Assembly (NCBI RefSeq): GCF_000739575.1 | Contig: NZ_BBJO01000003.1 | Location: 124,001 to 188,000, forward strand | Source of the DNA: Halobellus rufus | Lineage (GTDB): Archaea > Halobacteriota > Halobacteria > Halobacteriales > Haloferacaceae | Length of the DNA: 64,000 nucleotides | Reading direction: 5' to 3' | Shown: positions 34,908-43,827 of the stretch, piece by piece | How the letters are laid out: every line of letters begins with the position of its first letter | Numbering within the stretch: position 1 is the first letter of the stretch | Position numbers and translations under genes: made by a program | The notes under the pieces: model-generated | What the model was told of the DNA's origin: nothing | The model's input: only the letters and a program-made list of their open reading frames with translations | Database searches by the model: none

Positions 34908-35212
34908 CTTTGATTTTACAACGTCCAGCGAGGCGTCTCGTCGCCGAACGACGCCGTTGAAAATCGAACGGACGAGACGCGGGATTTGAACACCGGCAGT
35001 CGCACGCCCGCGCAGCGAACGCAGTGAGCGAGCAAGGACATCTGTGCAGGGTTCAAATCCCGCCGATCCAGTCCGAGAGGCGGATTTTTTCTGGCGCAGA
35101 GTAGGCCGAGGACACTCCGGAAGCGCGCCCCCTTCCATTCCCCCCAGTGATATGCTATCAGCTATCGCCTATCCAACTTCGGCCCATCCGAGTCGTCTCT
35201 CAAACAGAGCAC
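34908..35212. other. Gene-free stretch with tRNA T-arm-like inverted repeat
   Basis: This 305-bp stretch contains no convincing gene. It holds GCGGGATTTGAAC (34979-34991) and its exact reverse complement GTTCAAATCCCGC (35051-35063), which are T-arm halves like those of the tRNA-Asp genes above. A T-run (35084-35089) follows. A minus-strand open frame across the tRNAs is an artefact of tRNA sequence. The stretch looks like tRNA debris from a past integration or duplication. Confidence 0.55.
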
Positions 35213-35596
35213 CTACCCAAGCGCGGCAAGCCAAGAGCCGATCCCGACGCCGACGAGCGCAGACGCGAGCGTACCGAGCGCGTCGACGGCGGCGAGTCGG
35301 TAGTCTCCGGTATCGAACGCGCGAGTGACGTTGACCGCGAACGACGAGAACGTCGTGAACGCGCCGCAAAAGCCCGTCCCGGCGAGCGCGAGCGTCGCGT
35401 CCGCGGGCGCGACGGCGACGAGCGCGCCGAGAGCGAGGCTCCCGAGGACGTTGACCGCGAACGTGCTCCGTCGACCGCCGTCGAGCGCCACGTCGACCGC
35501 GTAGCGAGCGAGTGCGCCGAGTGAGCCGCCGAGTCCGACGAGCAGGGCTGTCGGGAGCGCGTCGAGAACCCCCACGACGTCGGCGATCACGCCCAT
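35213..35596 (-). CDS. crcB: CrcB-family fluoride ion channel subunit
   Basis: The 127-residue protein has four helices with the Fluc motifs G-x-x-G-A-x-x-R-Y (residues 24-32: GGSLGALARY), NVLGS near 48 and GFCGAFTTFSSF near 73, the phenylalanine-lined fluoride path. It is the downstream partner of a second crcB gene that overlaps it by 10 bp, so a heterodimeric fluoride exporter is expected. Confidence 0.9.
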   Translation of the reverse strand: MGVIADVVGVLDALPTALLVGLGGSLGALARYAVDVALDGGRRSTFAVNVLGSLALGALVAVAPADATLALAGTGFCGAFTTFSSFAVNVTRAFDTGDYRLAAVDALGTLASALVGVGIGSWLAALG

Positions 35597-35928
35597 CGCC
35601 TCCCGGCAAACAGCCCGAGCGACGCGGCGGCGAATCCGAGCGCGTAGGTGGCGGCGACGTTGGCGAGGCCGAGTGGCAGTCCGAGGGAGGCCGTCTCCAT
35701 CGCGAAGGTGCTGTAGGTGGTGAACGACGAGAGCAGCCCGGTCATCAGGAAGGTCCGAGCGCGCGTCGACCGCACGTTTCCGACGGCGGCGGCCAGCGCG
35801 AAACTCCCGGCGACGTTGACGAGGAGCGTGCCGCTTGGACCGACTGCGAGCGTTCCCACGAGATACCGCGCGGTCGCTCCGAGGAAGCCGCCGAGCGCGA
35901 CGAGCGCCGGGAGGAGCCGATCGGCCAT
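35587..35928 (-). CDS. crcB: CrcB-family fluoride ion channel subunit (upstream partner)
   Basis: The 113-residue protein has four helices with the CrcB motifs GGFLGATARY near 12-21, NVAGSFALAA near 38 and GLLSSFTTYSTF near 63. It is distinct from the next gene and paired with it by a 10-bp overlap. Two different subunits are the usual situation in heterodimeric Fluc channels. Confidence 0.9.
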   Translation of the reverse strand: MADRLLPALVALGGFLGATARYLVGTLAVGPSGTLLVNVAGSFALAAAVGNVRSTRARTFLMTGLLSSFTTYSTFAMETASLGLPLGLANVAATYALGFAAASLGLFAGRRWA

Positions 35929-35949
35929 CGACTGCGGTTTTCCGCGGGG

Positions 35950-37089
35950 CTACTCGTCAGTTTCGGTGGCGGCCGCTCCGGAGTGAGCGGACCGCACCGC
36001 CGTCGACGCGCGGGGGCTGGAACCGTCGTGCGGGGTGTCTCGCGAGCGGATCGCGACCGTGCGAGTCGCCTCCGCGGTGTCGTCGACGACGAGCGCCTCT
36101 CCCGGTTCAGTCGGCATCGACGCCGCGAGGTCGCCGTCGACGTAGGCGGGGTCGGCCGCCGCGAGCGCCCGGACGTCAGAGCCGGCCGTCAGCCGGTGGA
36201 CGATCCGGAGATCCGACTGCGAGACGGCGACCGCTGGAAGCGCGCTCGGCCGCTGGGTGGCGGCGACGAGCGAGACGCCGGGCGCGCGACCGCGCGTGAG
36301 GAGCGTCCGGAGCGGCCCGCCGGCGACGCCCTCGAAGAAGACGTGCGCCTCGTCGACGAAGAGCCACGGCAGGCGGTCTATCGACGCGGCGGAATCGGCC
36401 GCTCCCGACGACGACCGGCCGAGGCGAGCGTCGTACAGGGCGGCCGCGACGCCCGCGGCGACGGCGTTCGACGGCGCGTCGTCGAGCCCGGAGCAGTCCA
36501 GGACCGTCGCCGACCCGTCCGCGAGCGACCCCGCGTCCAGTCCGTCGGGGTCGAAAACGCCCCACGCGGCGGCGCGACGGAGCCGATTGGCGGCCGCGCG
36601 GCGGACCTCGGATCCCGCGTCGGAATCGGCGACGGCCTCGCGCATCCCGTCGAGCGTCGCCGTCGCGTCCGCCGCGTGCCAGATCAGCGCGCCGACGGGG
36701 TGGTCCGGCCCGGTGCCGACGAGGGTGGGCCAGTCCGCTGGCGGTATCGCGTCCGCGCGGATTCGCGGCGCGTCGACGGCTCGCGCCGGGACGGCCTCGC
36801 CAACGGCGTCGTCCGCGAGACCGCGAAAGATGCCCATCGGATCGATCACGACGGGTGCGACCCCGGGCGTTCGCGCCGCCTCTTCGGCGAGGACGCCCAG
36901 CGTGTAGGATTTGCCGTAGCCGCGCTTGCCGACCACGAGCGCGGCGTGCGGGCGGTCGAAGTCGACTGCGACGGGCGCGCCGCGGCTCCCATCGCGGGCG
37001 CGGTGGTGGCCGAACCGCCCGGCGAACGTCGGCGTGGAGTCGGCGGCGGCGTCGGTACCGTCGCCACGACCGAGAACCTCGGTGTGCAT
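35950..37089 (-). CDS. HerA/VirB4-like P-loop ATPase
   Basis: The 379-residue ATPase has a Walker A GKRGYGKSY near residue 53, a Walker B-type LPWLFVDEAHVFF near 244 and an arginine-finger-like SLVAATQRPS near 271, as in HerA/FtsK-type (DUF87) ATPases. These hexamers move DNA or other substrates. No NurA partner or secretion genes are next to it. A divergent pilin-like gene lies 75 bp away. The start at 37087-37089 gives a ~45-residue leader before Walker A. The acidic Ala/Asp/Thr-rich tail is typical for haloarchaea. Confidence 0.8.
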   Translation of the reverse strand: MHTEVLGRGDGTDAAADSTPTFAGRFGHHRARDGSRGAPVAVDFDRPHAALVVGKRGYGKSYTLGVLAEEAARTPGVAPVVIDPMGIFRGLADDAVGEAVPARAVDAPRIRADAIPPADWPTLVGTGPDHPVGALIWHAADATATLDGMREAVADSDAGSEVRRAAANRLRRAAAWGVFDPDGLDAGSLADGSATVLDCSGLDDAPSNAVAAGVAAALYDARLGRSSSGAADSAASIDRLPWLFVDEAHVFFEGVAGGPLRTLLTRGRAPGVSLVAATQRPSALPAVAVSQSDLRIVHRLTAGSDVRALAAADPAYVDGDLAASMPTEPGEALVVDDTAEATRTVAIRSRDTPHDGSSPRASTAVRSAHSGAAATETDE

Positions 37090-37134
37090 CGGCGAGAGTG
37101 GCCGCGCGATCCGACTTGAACCCCCGGACGAGCG

Positions 37135-37142
37135 TTTATATA
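37135..37142 (+). promoter_or_regulatory. TATA box of the pilin-like gene
   Basis: TTTATATA is 23-30 bp upstream of the ATG at 37165, which predicts a leaderless message. It lies in the 75-bp intergenic region shared with the divergent ATPase gene. Confidence 0.65.
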
Positions 37143-37164
37143 CGGAGACGGGACCACGGGCGGT

Positions 37165-37617
37165 ATGTTCGACGACCTCGGACGGTTTGTCAGAGACGAC
37201 CGCGCGATCGAAGGACTGCCGATCAGACTCGTCATCGCCCTCGTGGTGGGCGTCGCCACGATGAGCGTGATGTTGAATATGCTCTCCGGGGTGCAGGGGC
37301 TCGCCGTCTCCGAACTCGACGTGCGGCCCACGCCGGACGTCGTCGAGCCCGGCGAACAGGAACTCGAACTCGTCGTCGTCGACGACGACGGCGACGGCGT
37401 GGAGGGCGCGACGGTGATCGTGAAGGACGGCAGCGCCGAGACGGAGGGCGTGGTGACCGCGAAGTCGGACGCGAACGGAGTCGCGAGCGTGACCGTCGAC
37501 GTCGACACGCGGGCGAACCAAGAGACCGGGACGCTCGTCGTCGACGTCAAGCCGCCGTCGGGAAGTCAGTACGTCGACCGCCGCGAGAACACCGAGATCC
37601 TCGTCGTCGAGGAGTGA
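37165..37617 (+). CDS. Single-span surface protein with Ig-like domain
   Basis: The 150-residue protein has an N-terminal segment with one hydrophobic helix (LPIRLVIALVVGVATMSVMLN, residues 18-38), pilin-like in position but without a sure prepilin cleavage site. It is followed by a beta-sandwich region (~55-145, ELVVVDDDGDGVEGATVIVK...) of the carboxypeptidase-regulatory/Ig-like type. It is probably displayed on the cell surface. The function is unknown. Confidence 0.7.
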   Translation: MFDDLGRFVRDDRAIEGLPIRLVIALVVGVATMSVMLNMLSGVQGLAVSELDVRPTPDVVEPGEQELELVVVDDDGDGVEGATVIVKDGSAETEGVVTAKSDANGVASVTVDVDTRANQETGTLVVDVKPPSGSQYVDRRENTEILVVEE

Positions 37618-37642
37618 GAGATTCGGGAAATCCCCGGTCCGC

Positions 37643-38920
37643 TCACCGTTCGGGGTGAACTGGCGCGTCGAAGCCGCCGCGGACCAGCGGTTTCGCGATG
37701 TGCCGACGGGCGCAGGGCGGCACCTCGTACCAGCCGCGTTCGAGGTCGCGGTCGAGCGGGACGGTCGCGGGTTCCGCCGCCGACGTCCCGCAGTCGCGAC
37801 AGCGATAGCCCTGATCGCGCCCGGCGCTGGCCATCGAACGGCCGCACGAGGGGCACGTCGGGTTCGTCTCCGCGGTGCGCCGAAGCGCGCGGACGGCGAA
37901 CTTCTCCAGTTTGAGCGTCCCGTCGGTCACCTCTCCGCAGACGGTGAGGTCGTCGCCGACGCGGAGCGCGCGGACGCGGTCGCGGAACCGCTTCGTCGGC
38001 TCGAAGGCGACGCAGTCGACGCGGGCGTCGGATCCGGCCGGACCCTCGAACTCGAAGAAGACGTGGCCGCCGCGCCGCGTTTCGGGGTCGGAGGCGACGG
38101 TGCCGTCGACCCGGTAGGCGCGACCGTCGCGCAGGTCGCCGATCCGGCCGTCGGCGAGGTGCGCGTCGGTCCCCTGGTTCGTCAGGAACGTCGCAGAGCG
38201 CTCGGTCGGCTCGCTCTCGATCCGGTCCGCGAGATCGGATACGGCGTCGGCCTCGTCGCCGCGGATCCCATAGAGGATCGGCCCGGGGGCGTTGGGGACG
38301 CAGACCGCCTGCCGCTCGACGCGGTCGACGGTGTCCCACGCGTCGGGGTAGAACCGCTCTGCCTCCTCGAAGACAGACGCCTCGTCGACGTCACGGGGCG
38401 TCCCACAGCGCTCGAACGCCCGATAGGAGATGCGTTCGTACGTCCACTCCTCGAGGGCGGCCCACGCGCCGACGGCGGCGAGCGCGCCGATCCGCCCTCG
38501 ACCGCCCTCCCAGCCGCGGTGACGGTACCCGGCGGCGTCGAGGACGGCGAGCGCCTCGGCGGGGTCGAGCAGTTCGCGGATCGCGCGGCGCGTGAAGTCC
38601 GCGACGGCGTCCGGCACCGCCTCCGGCGCGTCGCCGGCGACGACGACACCGGGGCTCGTCCGGGGATCGTCGGTCTCGGCGAGCGGTTCCAACTCCGCGG
38701 CGGCGAGCTCCAGCGCCCGGTCGGGATCGAGGTCGGTGTGCAGCGCGAGGGCGGCGTTGCCGCGGGTCTTGTACTCGACAGCCGGGTTGAGCCGGACGAG
38801 GAGGCGTCGATCGATCGTCCCGCCTTCGGCGACGACACGCTCGGCGAGCCGCGCCGCGAGGTACGTCGTGCACATCCCGCGCTCGCGGGAGTCGGTGTCG
38901 TCGAGGCCGATGACGGTCAT
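37643..38920 (-). CDS. tiaS: tRNA(Ile2) 2-agmatinylcytidine synthetase
   Basis: The 425-residue protein starts TVIGLDDTDSRERGMCTTYL, the family signature that binds ATP and metal. A central OB fold (~290-360) and a C-terminal zinc ribbon follow, with CPSCGRSMASAGRDQGYRCRDC (given in parts: CPSCG at ~368 and CRDCG at ~386). TiaS attaches agmatine to C34 of tRNA-Ile(CAU) so that it reads AUA. A link exists with the arginine decarboxylase at 60.3-60.8 kb, which makes agmatine. The start at 38918-38920 is followed directly by the conserved DDTD; the longer upstream frame is not conserved. Confidence 0.92.
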   Translation of the reverse strand: MTVIGLDDTDSRERGMCTTYLAARLAERVVAEGGTIDRRLLVRLNPAVEYKTRGNAALALHTDLDPDRALELAAAELEPLAETDDPRTSPGVVVAGDAPEAVPDAVADFTRRAIRELLDPAEALAVLDAAGYRHRGWEGGRGRIGALAAVGAWAALEEWTYERISYRAFERCGTPRDVDEASVFEEAERFYPDAWDTVDRVERQAVCVPNAPGPILYGIRGDEADAVSDLADRIESEPTERSATFLTNQGTDAHLADGRIGDLRDGRAYRVDGTVASDPETRRGGHVFFEFEGPAGSDARVDCVAFEPTKRFRDRVRALRVGDDLTVCGEVTDGTLKLEKFAVRALRRTAETNPTCPSCGRSMASAGRDQGYRCRDCGTSAAEPATVPLDRDLERGWYEVPPCARRHIAKPLVRGGFDAPVHPER

Positions 38921-39021
38921 CGCCCGCGAGTTGGCGACGCGTCGGCTAACGGCTTTCGGGACGCGGCGACGACCCGGAGCTTGCACAGAGTATTTGTCGG
39001 TACAGAGACACCAACCGGTCG

Positions 39022-39327
39022 ATGATCGTACTCCACGCGAGTTTTCCGATCGATCCGGAGCACCGAGACGAAGCGCTCGACCTCGCGTCGACGCTCGTCG
39101 AGGAGTCCAACGAGGAGGCGGGAACGATCGAGTACCGGGCGGCGATAGACGTCGAAGACGACACCGTGCTCCGCTTCTTCGAGCAGTACGAGGACGAAGC
39201 GGCCTTCGAGGCACACGCGGCCTCGGCGCACTTTCAGGCGTTCGAGGACCGCCTGCCTGAACTCCTGGCGGGCGAACCCACAGTGACGCAGTTCGAGGTC
39301 GAGTCTGCGACCGAACTCGACCTGTAA
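39022..39327 (+). CDS. Putative quinol monooxygenase (ABM domain)
   Basis: This 101-residue alpha+beta barrel protein shows the antibiotic-biosynthesis-monooxygenase pattern: [20 protein letters not shown], then [38 protein letters not shown]. Members act on quinols, or degrade haem in other branches. The gene is monocistronic and divergent from tiaS. Confidence 0.85.
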   Translation: MIVLHASFPIDPEHRDEALDLASTLVEESNEEAGTIEYRAAIDVEDDTVLRFFEQYEDEAAFEAHAASAHFQAFEDRLPELLAGEPTVTQFEVESATELDL

Positions 39328-39400
39328 CCGGCAAAATCACCGGACGCGGGCGGTTCTCGCGGCACAACGCATATATGGCCTGAATCCCCTATGTCCGCCT

Positions 39401-40377
39401 ATGTCTCGGTCGGCGTTAGTCGGAAACATCACGGCGATGCTGGAGGACGCCGGGTTCCTCGTCAGCGAGCGCTGTGCGATCCGACCGAAGAGTTTCGACG
39501 TCGCCGCGCGGCGGGGCGAGGACCTCGTGCTGCTGAAGGTCTTGGGTAACATCGACGCGTTCGACGGAACGACCGGCGAGGAGATGCGACGGTTGGGGAC
39601 GTACCTCGACGCGACGCCGATGGTCGTCGGCCTACGGACCCGCGACGAGGACCTGAAACCGGGCGTCGTCTACTTCCGCCACGGCGTGCCGGTTCTCAAC
39701 CCCGACACCGCGATGGACCTGTTCGTCGAGGGCGTGCCACCGCTGATCTACGCCGCGCCGGGCGGACTCTACGTCAACATCGACGGCGACCTCCTTCCGA
39801 CGAACGCCGCGAACGCGGCTGGAGCCTCGGCCAACTGGCGACGGAGCTCGGCGTCTCCCGGCGCACCGTCTCGAAGTACGAGGACGGGATGAACGCGAGC
39901 ATCGACGTCGCGATCCAACTCGAAGAGATGTTCGATCAGCCGTTCTCCAGCCCCGTCGAGGTGATGGAGGGGGCCGAGGAGGTCCGCGACGCGGAGCCGA
40001 CGCCGGACGATCCGGATCCCGAATCCGGGGACGAACACGTCGTCCACGTGCTCACCCGAGCCGGCTTCACCGTCCACCCGACCGCCCGCGCGCCGTTCAA
40101 AGCGGTCAGCGAGGACGACGAACGCCGTCGCGACTTCATGCCGATGCTCACCGGCCACTCGCAGTTCACCCGCAGCGCCGAAAAGCGCGCGCGGATCATG
40201 TCCTCGCTCGGCGAAGTCACGCAGACCCGATCGGTGTACTTCACCGAGGGACAGTCGAAGCGCGAGGCCGTCGAGGGGACCGCGCTCGTGAGCTGTGAGG
40301 AGCTCGCCGGCATCGACGACCCCGACGAGATCCGCGATCTCATCCGCGACCGCTCGCAGGAGCCGACGGAAGCGTAG
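39401..40377 (+). pseudogene. COG1395-type HTH transcriptional regulator, frameshifted
   Basis: The N-terminal part (39401 to ~39796) encodes an intact alpha/beta domain of this conserved archaeal regulator (VNIDGDLL end). A single-base deletion at ~39796-39798 moves the reading frame: restoring one base gives [20 protein letters not shown] then [20 protein letters not shown], the expected XRE-like helix-turn-helix, and the frame continues to the stop at 40377 for ~325 residues. The ATG at 39889 inside the HTH is not a true start. As the family is nearly universal in haloarchaea, a sequencing error or very recent mutation are both possible. A TATA-like CATATATGG is ~28 bp upstream. Confidence 0.82.
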
Positions 40378-40479
40378 CTCAGCGGTCCTTAATTTAGCCT
40401 AGCTCGAATCGCCGTTAGAGTGAATACGCGACTGGACGGCGGCTTCCTCGCGTCGAAAAAAGCGTCCGCCGTCGCCCGT

Positions 40480-40737
40480 TCAGTTCGCCGCGTTGCCGTA
40501 CGTCTCTTCGAGGTACGCGACGATGTCGTCGCTCTCGGACATCCCCTCGACTCCGTTGTCCTCGTCGACGAGGACCGGAACGCCGGTCTGTCCGCTGACC
40601 TCCTCGACTTCCGTCCGCTCGCTGTGTGCGGAGGGGACCTTCACCGACTCGTACTCCAGGCCGAGTTCCTCCAGTTTGCTCGTGACTTTCGCACAGTACG
40701 GACAGCCGTCGAGTTCGTAAAGCACCAGATTAGACAT
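40480..40737 (-). CDS. Glutaredoxin-like thioredoxin-fold protein
   Basis: The 85-residue protein has CPYC (residues 11-14) at the start of helix 1, the cis-proline region TGVPVLVDED near 50-58 and the C-terminal SESDDIVAYLEETYG helix, as in glutaredoxins and GST N-terminal domains. Haloarchaea use gamma-glutamylcysteine rather than glutathione, so its reductant is likely different from bacterial glutaredoxin. The start at 40735-40737 gives the normal length. Confidence 0.85.
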   Translation of the reverse strand: MSNLVLYELDGCPYCAKVTSKLEELGLEYESVKVPSAHSERTEVEEVSGQTGVPVLVDEDNGVEGMSESDDIVAYLEETYGNAAN

Positions 40738-40832
40738 CACGTCCGGATAGGAACGCCGACGTAAAGAGACACGTGGTCGAGTGCGCGCAGAACGCACAGA
40801 GGTGATCCAGAGGCCGCTCAGCGCGACGGCCG

Positions 40833-42236
40833 TCACCGATCGGCGAGACGGCGAACTCCGGCGGCGATCTTACGGCGGCCGGCGACCAGTTCGCCGATCG
40901 CCCAGCCGAATCCGACGAGGACGGCACCGATCGCCCAGACGAAGTCCCACCCCGACATCCAGACGGGTCGGAGCCACGGCGTCACGTGCGCCCAGCGCGT
41001 CGCGAACTCGTTCATCGGGCCCTCGAGGGGCGTGTCGGCGAACGTCGCGCGGATCCGGCCGTCGAAGCCGACGCCGCCTTCGCCACCGGCGGTGAGGTTC
41101 GCGCTGCCGGTGATCGCGTAACTCCCGCTGGCGTTCATATCTCGGATCGTCGGTCCCGACGACTCCGGCCCGGTTCCCATCCGCTCTGCGTCGTAGGGCC
41201 CCCACGTCGCGTAGTACTCCCAGACGACTTCGCCGGTCGGCGTGATCTCCATCACGCGGTGGTTCAGCGTGTCGGTGACGAGGGTGTTGCCGTTGGGGAG
41301 GCGGTCGGCGTCCCGCGGCCAGTTGAGCGACTCCGAGCCGACCTCCCACGTGCGGACCCACTCGCCGTCCTCCTTGGCGTACTCGACGACCCGGTTGTTC
41401 TCGCTGTCGGCGACGAGGATCGTCGGCGTGCCGTTCTCGCTGCGCAACCAGTCGGGGTTGTGCTGCTCGCGCATCACCGAGTAGTCGTCGTCGCTGCCGA
41501 GACGCTCGACGATCTCCTTCGTCTCCATATCGACGACGATCGCCTGATCGAAGTTCCGCGGCGACAGCAGCAGTCGGTCCTCGCCGATGTGGTCGACGTC
41601 GTTGACGTGGGTCCAGTCCTCGCTGTAGCCGCCGTCGGTGCTCGGTGGGTAGTGGTTCCGGAAGTACCACTCCCAGGTGAACTCCTCGGTCGAGCGGTTG
41701 TAGACGACGACACGGTCGTCGCTTCTGTCGGCCGATTCGTTCCACTGTCGCATGTTCGCGATCGCGATGCGGTCGTCGCCCAGATACGCGACGTCGTGGG
41801 TGTCGGTCATATCGAATCGCTGCTCCCAGACGCGCTCCTGGGTGTCCGGGTCGAGCTCGAAGACGAGCGTGTCACCCGCCCGCGGCGAGGAGACGAGCAG
41901 GTTCCCGTTCGGCATCGGGTCGACGTCGAAGAACCACGCGTCGCCGCCGACTCTGTCGTCGTGCGTCCACTCGAGGTTACCGCGCTCGTCGACCGAGACC
42001 AAGCGCGCGGGCTTTTTCGGGTTCGTGTTCCCCTGGAAGGTGTACCCCTGCGCGCTGATGACGGTCGAGTTGTTCGCGGGGCTCGTGATGGTTCCGCGTT
42101 CGAGGTCCGTCTGCTCGGCGGGGTCGTAGGTCAGCGCCGAGACCGCAGCGGGCGCGAGCAGCGAGACGATCACCAAGAAGACGAGGAGCCGAACGGCGGA
42201 GGTCCGCGAGAGCGAGGGGACGTTCACGTACTGCAC
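40833..42236 (-). CDS. Arylsulfotransferase (ASST)-like beta-propeller, membrane-anchored
   Basis: This 467-residue protein has an N-terminal signal or anchor (hydrophobic ~17-35), a six-blade-like beta-propeller with repeated D/N-x-D motifs (HNPDWL, DSENNRVVEY, VTDTLNHRVMEI, TWGPYDAERM) and a C-terminal transmembrane helix near 435-455. The sequence resembles the ASST family (arylsulfate sulfotransferase) annotated in many haloarchaea. Whether it transfers sulfate is unproven; the catalytic His of true ASST was not identified with confidence. It may act on the cell surface. Confidence 0.7.
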   Translation of the reverse strand: MQYVNVPSLSRTSAVRLLVFLVIVSLLAPAAVSALTYDPAEQTDLERGTITSPANNSTVISAQGYTFQGNTNPKKPARLVSVDERGNLEWTHDDRVGGDAWFFDVDPMPNGNLLVSSPRAGDTLVFELDPDTQERVWEQRFDMTDTHDVAYLGDDRIAIANMRQWNESADRSDDRVVVYNRSTEEFTWEWYFRNHYPPSTDGGYSEDWTHVNDVDHIGEDRLLLSPRNFDQAIVVDMETKEIVERLGSDDDYSVMREQHNPDWLRSENGTPTILVADSENNRVVEYAKEDGEWVRTWEVGSESLNWPRDADRLPNGNTLVTDTLNHRVMEITPTGEVVWEYYATWGPYDAERMGTGPESSGPTIRDMNASGSYAITGSANLTAGGEGGVGFDGRIRATFADTPLEGPMNEFATRWAHVTPWLRPVWMSGWDFVWAIGAVLVGFGWAIGELVAGRRKIAAGVRRLADR

Positions 42237-42330
42237 TCGCGGGGTAGTCGGTGAATCTCTTTCGGTCTCTCGAATAAACCGAACCGAGTGGGACGCTCGG
42301 AAGCCGAATCGAATGGGACGCCGGGCGGCG

Positions 42331-43719
42331 CTACACCTGCGCGGCGAGCACGCCGCCGGTCCGGACGACGAAGTAGACGACGAACGCCCCGGCGAGCATC
42401 CAGTGGCCGATGCGGACGTCCTCGCGCTCGCCCGCGGCGAGTTTGATGACGGGGTAGGAGACGATGCCCGCGGCGATGCCGTACGCGATCGAGTACGTGA
42501 AGGGCATCACGAGGATCGTCAATCCGGCGGGGATCACGTTCGTCAGGTCGCTCCAGTCGATGTCGACGACGTTCTGAATCATCACGACGCCGATGACGAC
42601 GAGCGCGATGTGGGAGGCGTACTGCGGAATCGCCGTCGCGAGCGGGACGATCGCGAGCGACGCGACGAACAGCGCGGCGACGGTGAGCGCGGTCAGACCG
42701 GTCCGACCGCCCTCCTCGACGCCCGTCGCGGACTCGATGTAGGTCGTCACCGTCGAGGTCCCGAGCATCCCGCCGACGGTCGTGCCGACGGCGTCGGCCA
42801 TCAGCGGCTTGTCGATGTCGGGGAGGTCGCCGTTCTCGTCGAGGAAGTTGCCCGCCTGTCCGACGCCGACGAGCGTCCCCGCCGTGTCGAAGAAGTCCAC
42901 GAAGAAGAACGTGAAGACGATGAGCGCGAAGGAGAACGCCTCGACGTTGCCGAAGCCCGAGAGGAACGCCCCGGCTAACGGCGTGATGTCGTAGGTGGCC
43001 GACATTCCGCCGGCGACGAGACCGGCGTCGGCCGCGACCGGACCGAAGGCCGTCGCGAGCCACCCGATCACCGTCGTCGCGACGATCCCGATGATGATCG
43101 AACCGGGGACGCCGCGGGCGTAGAGCGCGAGCGTCAGGAAGAGTCCGAATACGGAGACGATCGCGACCGGATCGGCGGCGACTGCACCGAGACCGACGAG
43201 CGTCGCGGGGTCGTCGACGACGATCCCCATCGCTTGCAGCCCGATGATCGCGAGAAACAGTCCGATACCCGTCCCGACCGCGAACTTCACGGGTTCGGGG
43301 AAGAGGTTGATCACGTACTCGCGCGCGCCGATCGCCGTGAGCAGGATGAACACGATCCCCTCGACGACGACGGCAGCGAGTGCGGTCTGCCACGGTACGC
43401 CGAGGACGCCGACGACCGTGATCGCGAAGAACGCGTTGAGCCCGAGTCCCGGAGCCTGCGCGAACGGTCTGTTCGCGTAGACGGCCATGATGAACGTCGC
43501 CACGGCCGCGGCGATGATCGTAACGATGGCGAGCATCGACATGATCTGCCCCTCCGAGTAGCCCTCGATGGATATCGCGCCCATCAGGATGGCCGGATTG
43601 ACGACGACGATGTAGGACATCGTCAGGAAGGTTGTCAGTCCGGCGAGGAGTTCGGTCCGGACTGATGATCCGTGTTCTTGCACATCGAAGTAGTCTGAGA
43701 CGGATTCACTGATCCCCAT
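42331..43719 (-). CDS. NCS2-family purine permease (AzgA-like)
   Basis: The 462-residue protein has about 12-14 helices and the AzgA-type motifs: ELLAGLTTFLTMSYIVVVNPAIL near residue 25, PFAQAPGLGLNAFFA near 85, and FFFVDFFDTAGTLVGVG near 240. AzgA-like permeases import adenine, guanine or hypoxanthine by proton symport. It precedes (in transcription, follows) gfcR by 108 bp on the same strand, so import and phosphoribosyl transfer of bases may be linked. The start at 43717-43719 is followed by the expected cytoplasmic leader. Confidence 0.88.
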   Translation of the reverse strand: MGISESVSDYFDVQEHGSSVRTELLAGLTTFLTMSYIVVVNPAILMGAISIEGYSEGQIMSMLAIVTIIAAAVATFIMAVYANRPFAQAPGLGLNAFFAITVVGVLGVPWQTALAAVVVEGIVFILLTAIGAREYVINLFPEPVKFAVGTGIGLFLAIIGLQAMGIVVDDPATLVGLGAVAADPVAIVSVFGLFLTLALYARGVPGSIIIGIVATTVIGWLATAFGPVAADAGLVAGGMSATYDITPLAGAFLSGFGNVEAFSFALIVFTFFFVDFFDTAGTLVGVGQAGNFLDENGDLPDIDKPLMADAVGTTVGGMLGTSTVTTYIESATGVEEGGRTGLTALTVAALFVASLAIVPLATAIPQYASHIALVVIGVVMIQNVVDIDWSDLTNVIPAGLTILVMPFTYSIAYGIAAGIVSYPVIKLAAGEREDVRIGHWMLAGAFVVYFVVRTGGVLAAQV

Positions 43720-43827
43720 AATGCACGTCTGAGCATAGCACGGATTCACCGGATAAGTATTTCTATCGTCAGTTGAAACGAGGTCGGCCACCGAGGCGTC
43801 GCCGAGGGCGTCAGCCGCGTGAGAATT

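Noticed and set aside
34857-35138. 93-codon minus-strand frame across the second tRNA-Asp
   Set aside because: It reads through tRNA sequence and the T-arm debris; such frames are well-known annotation artefacts.
39889-40377. Separate gene starting at the ATG at 39889
   Set aside because: This ATG is inside the helix-turn-helix of the frameshifted regulator; the two pieces form one family protein.
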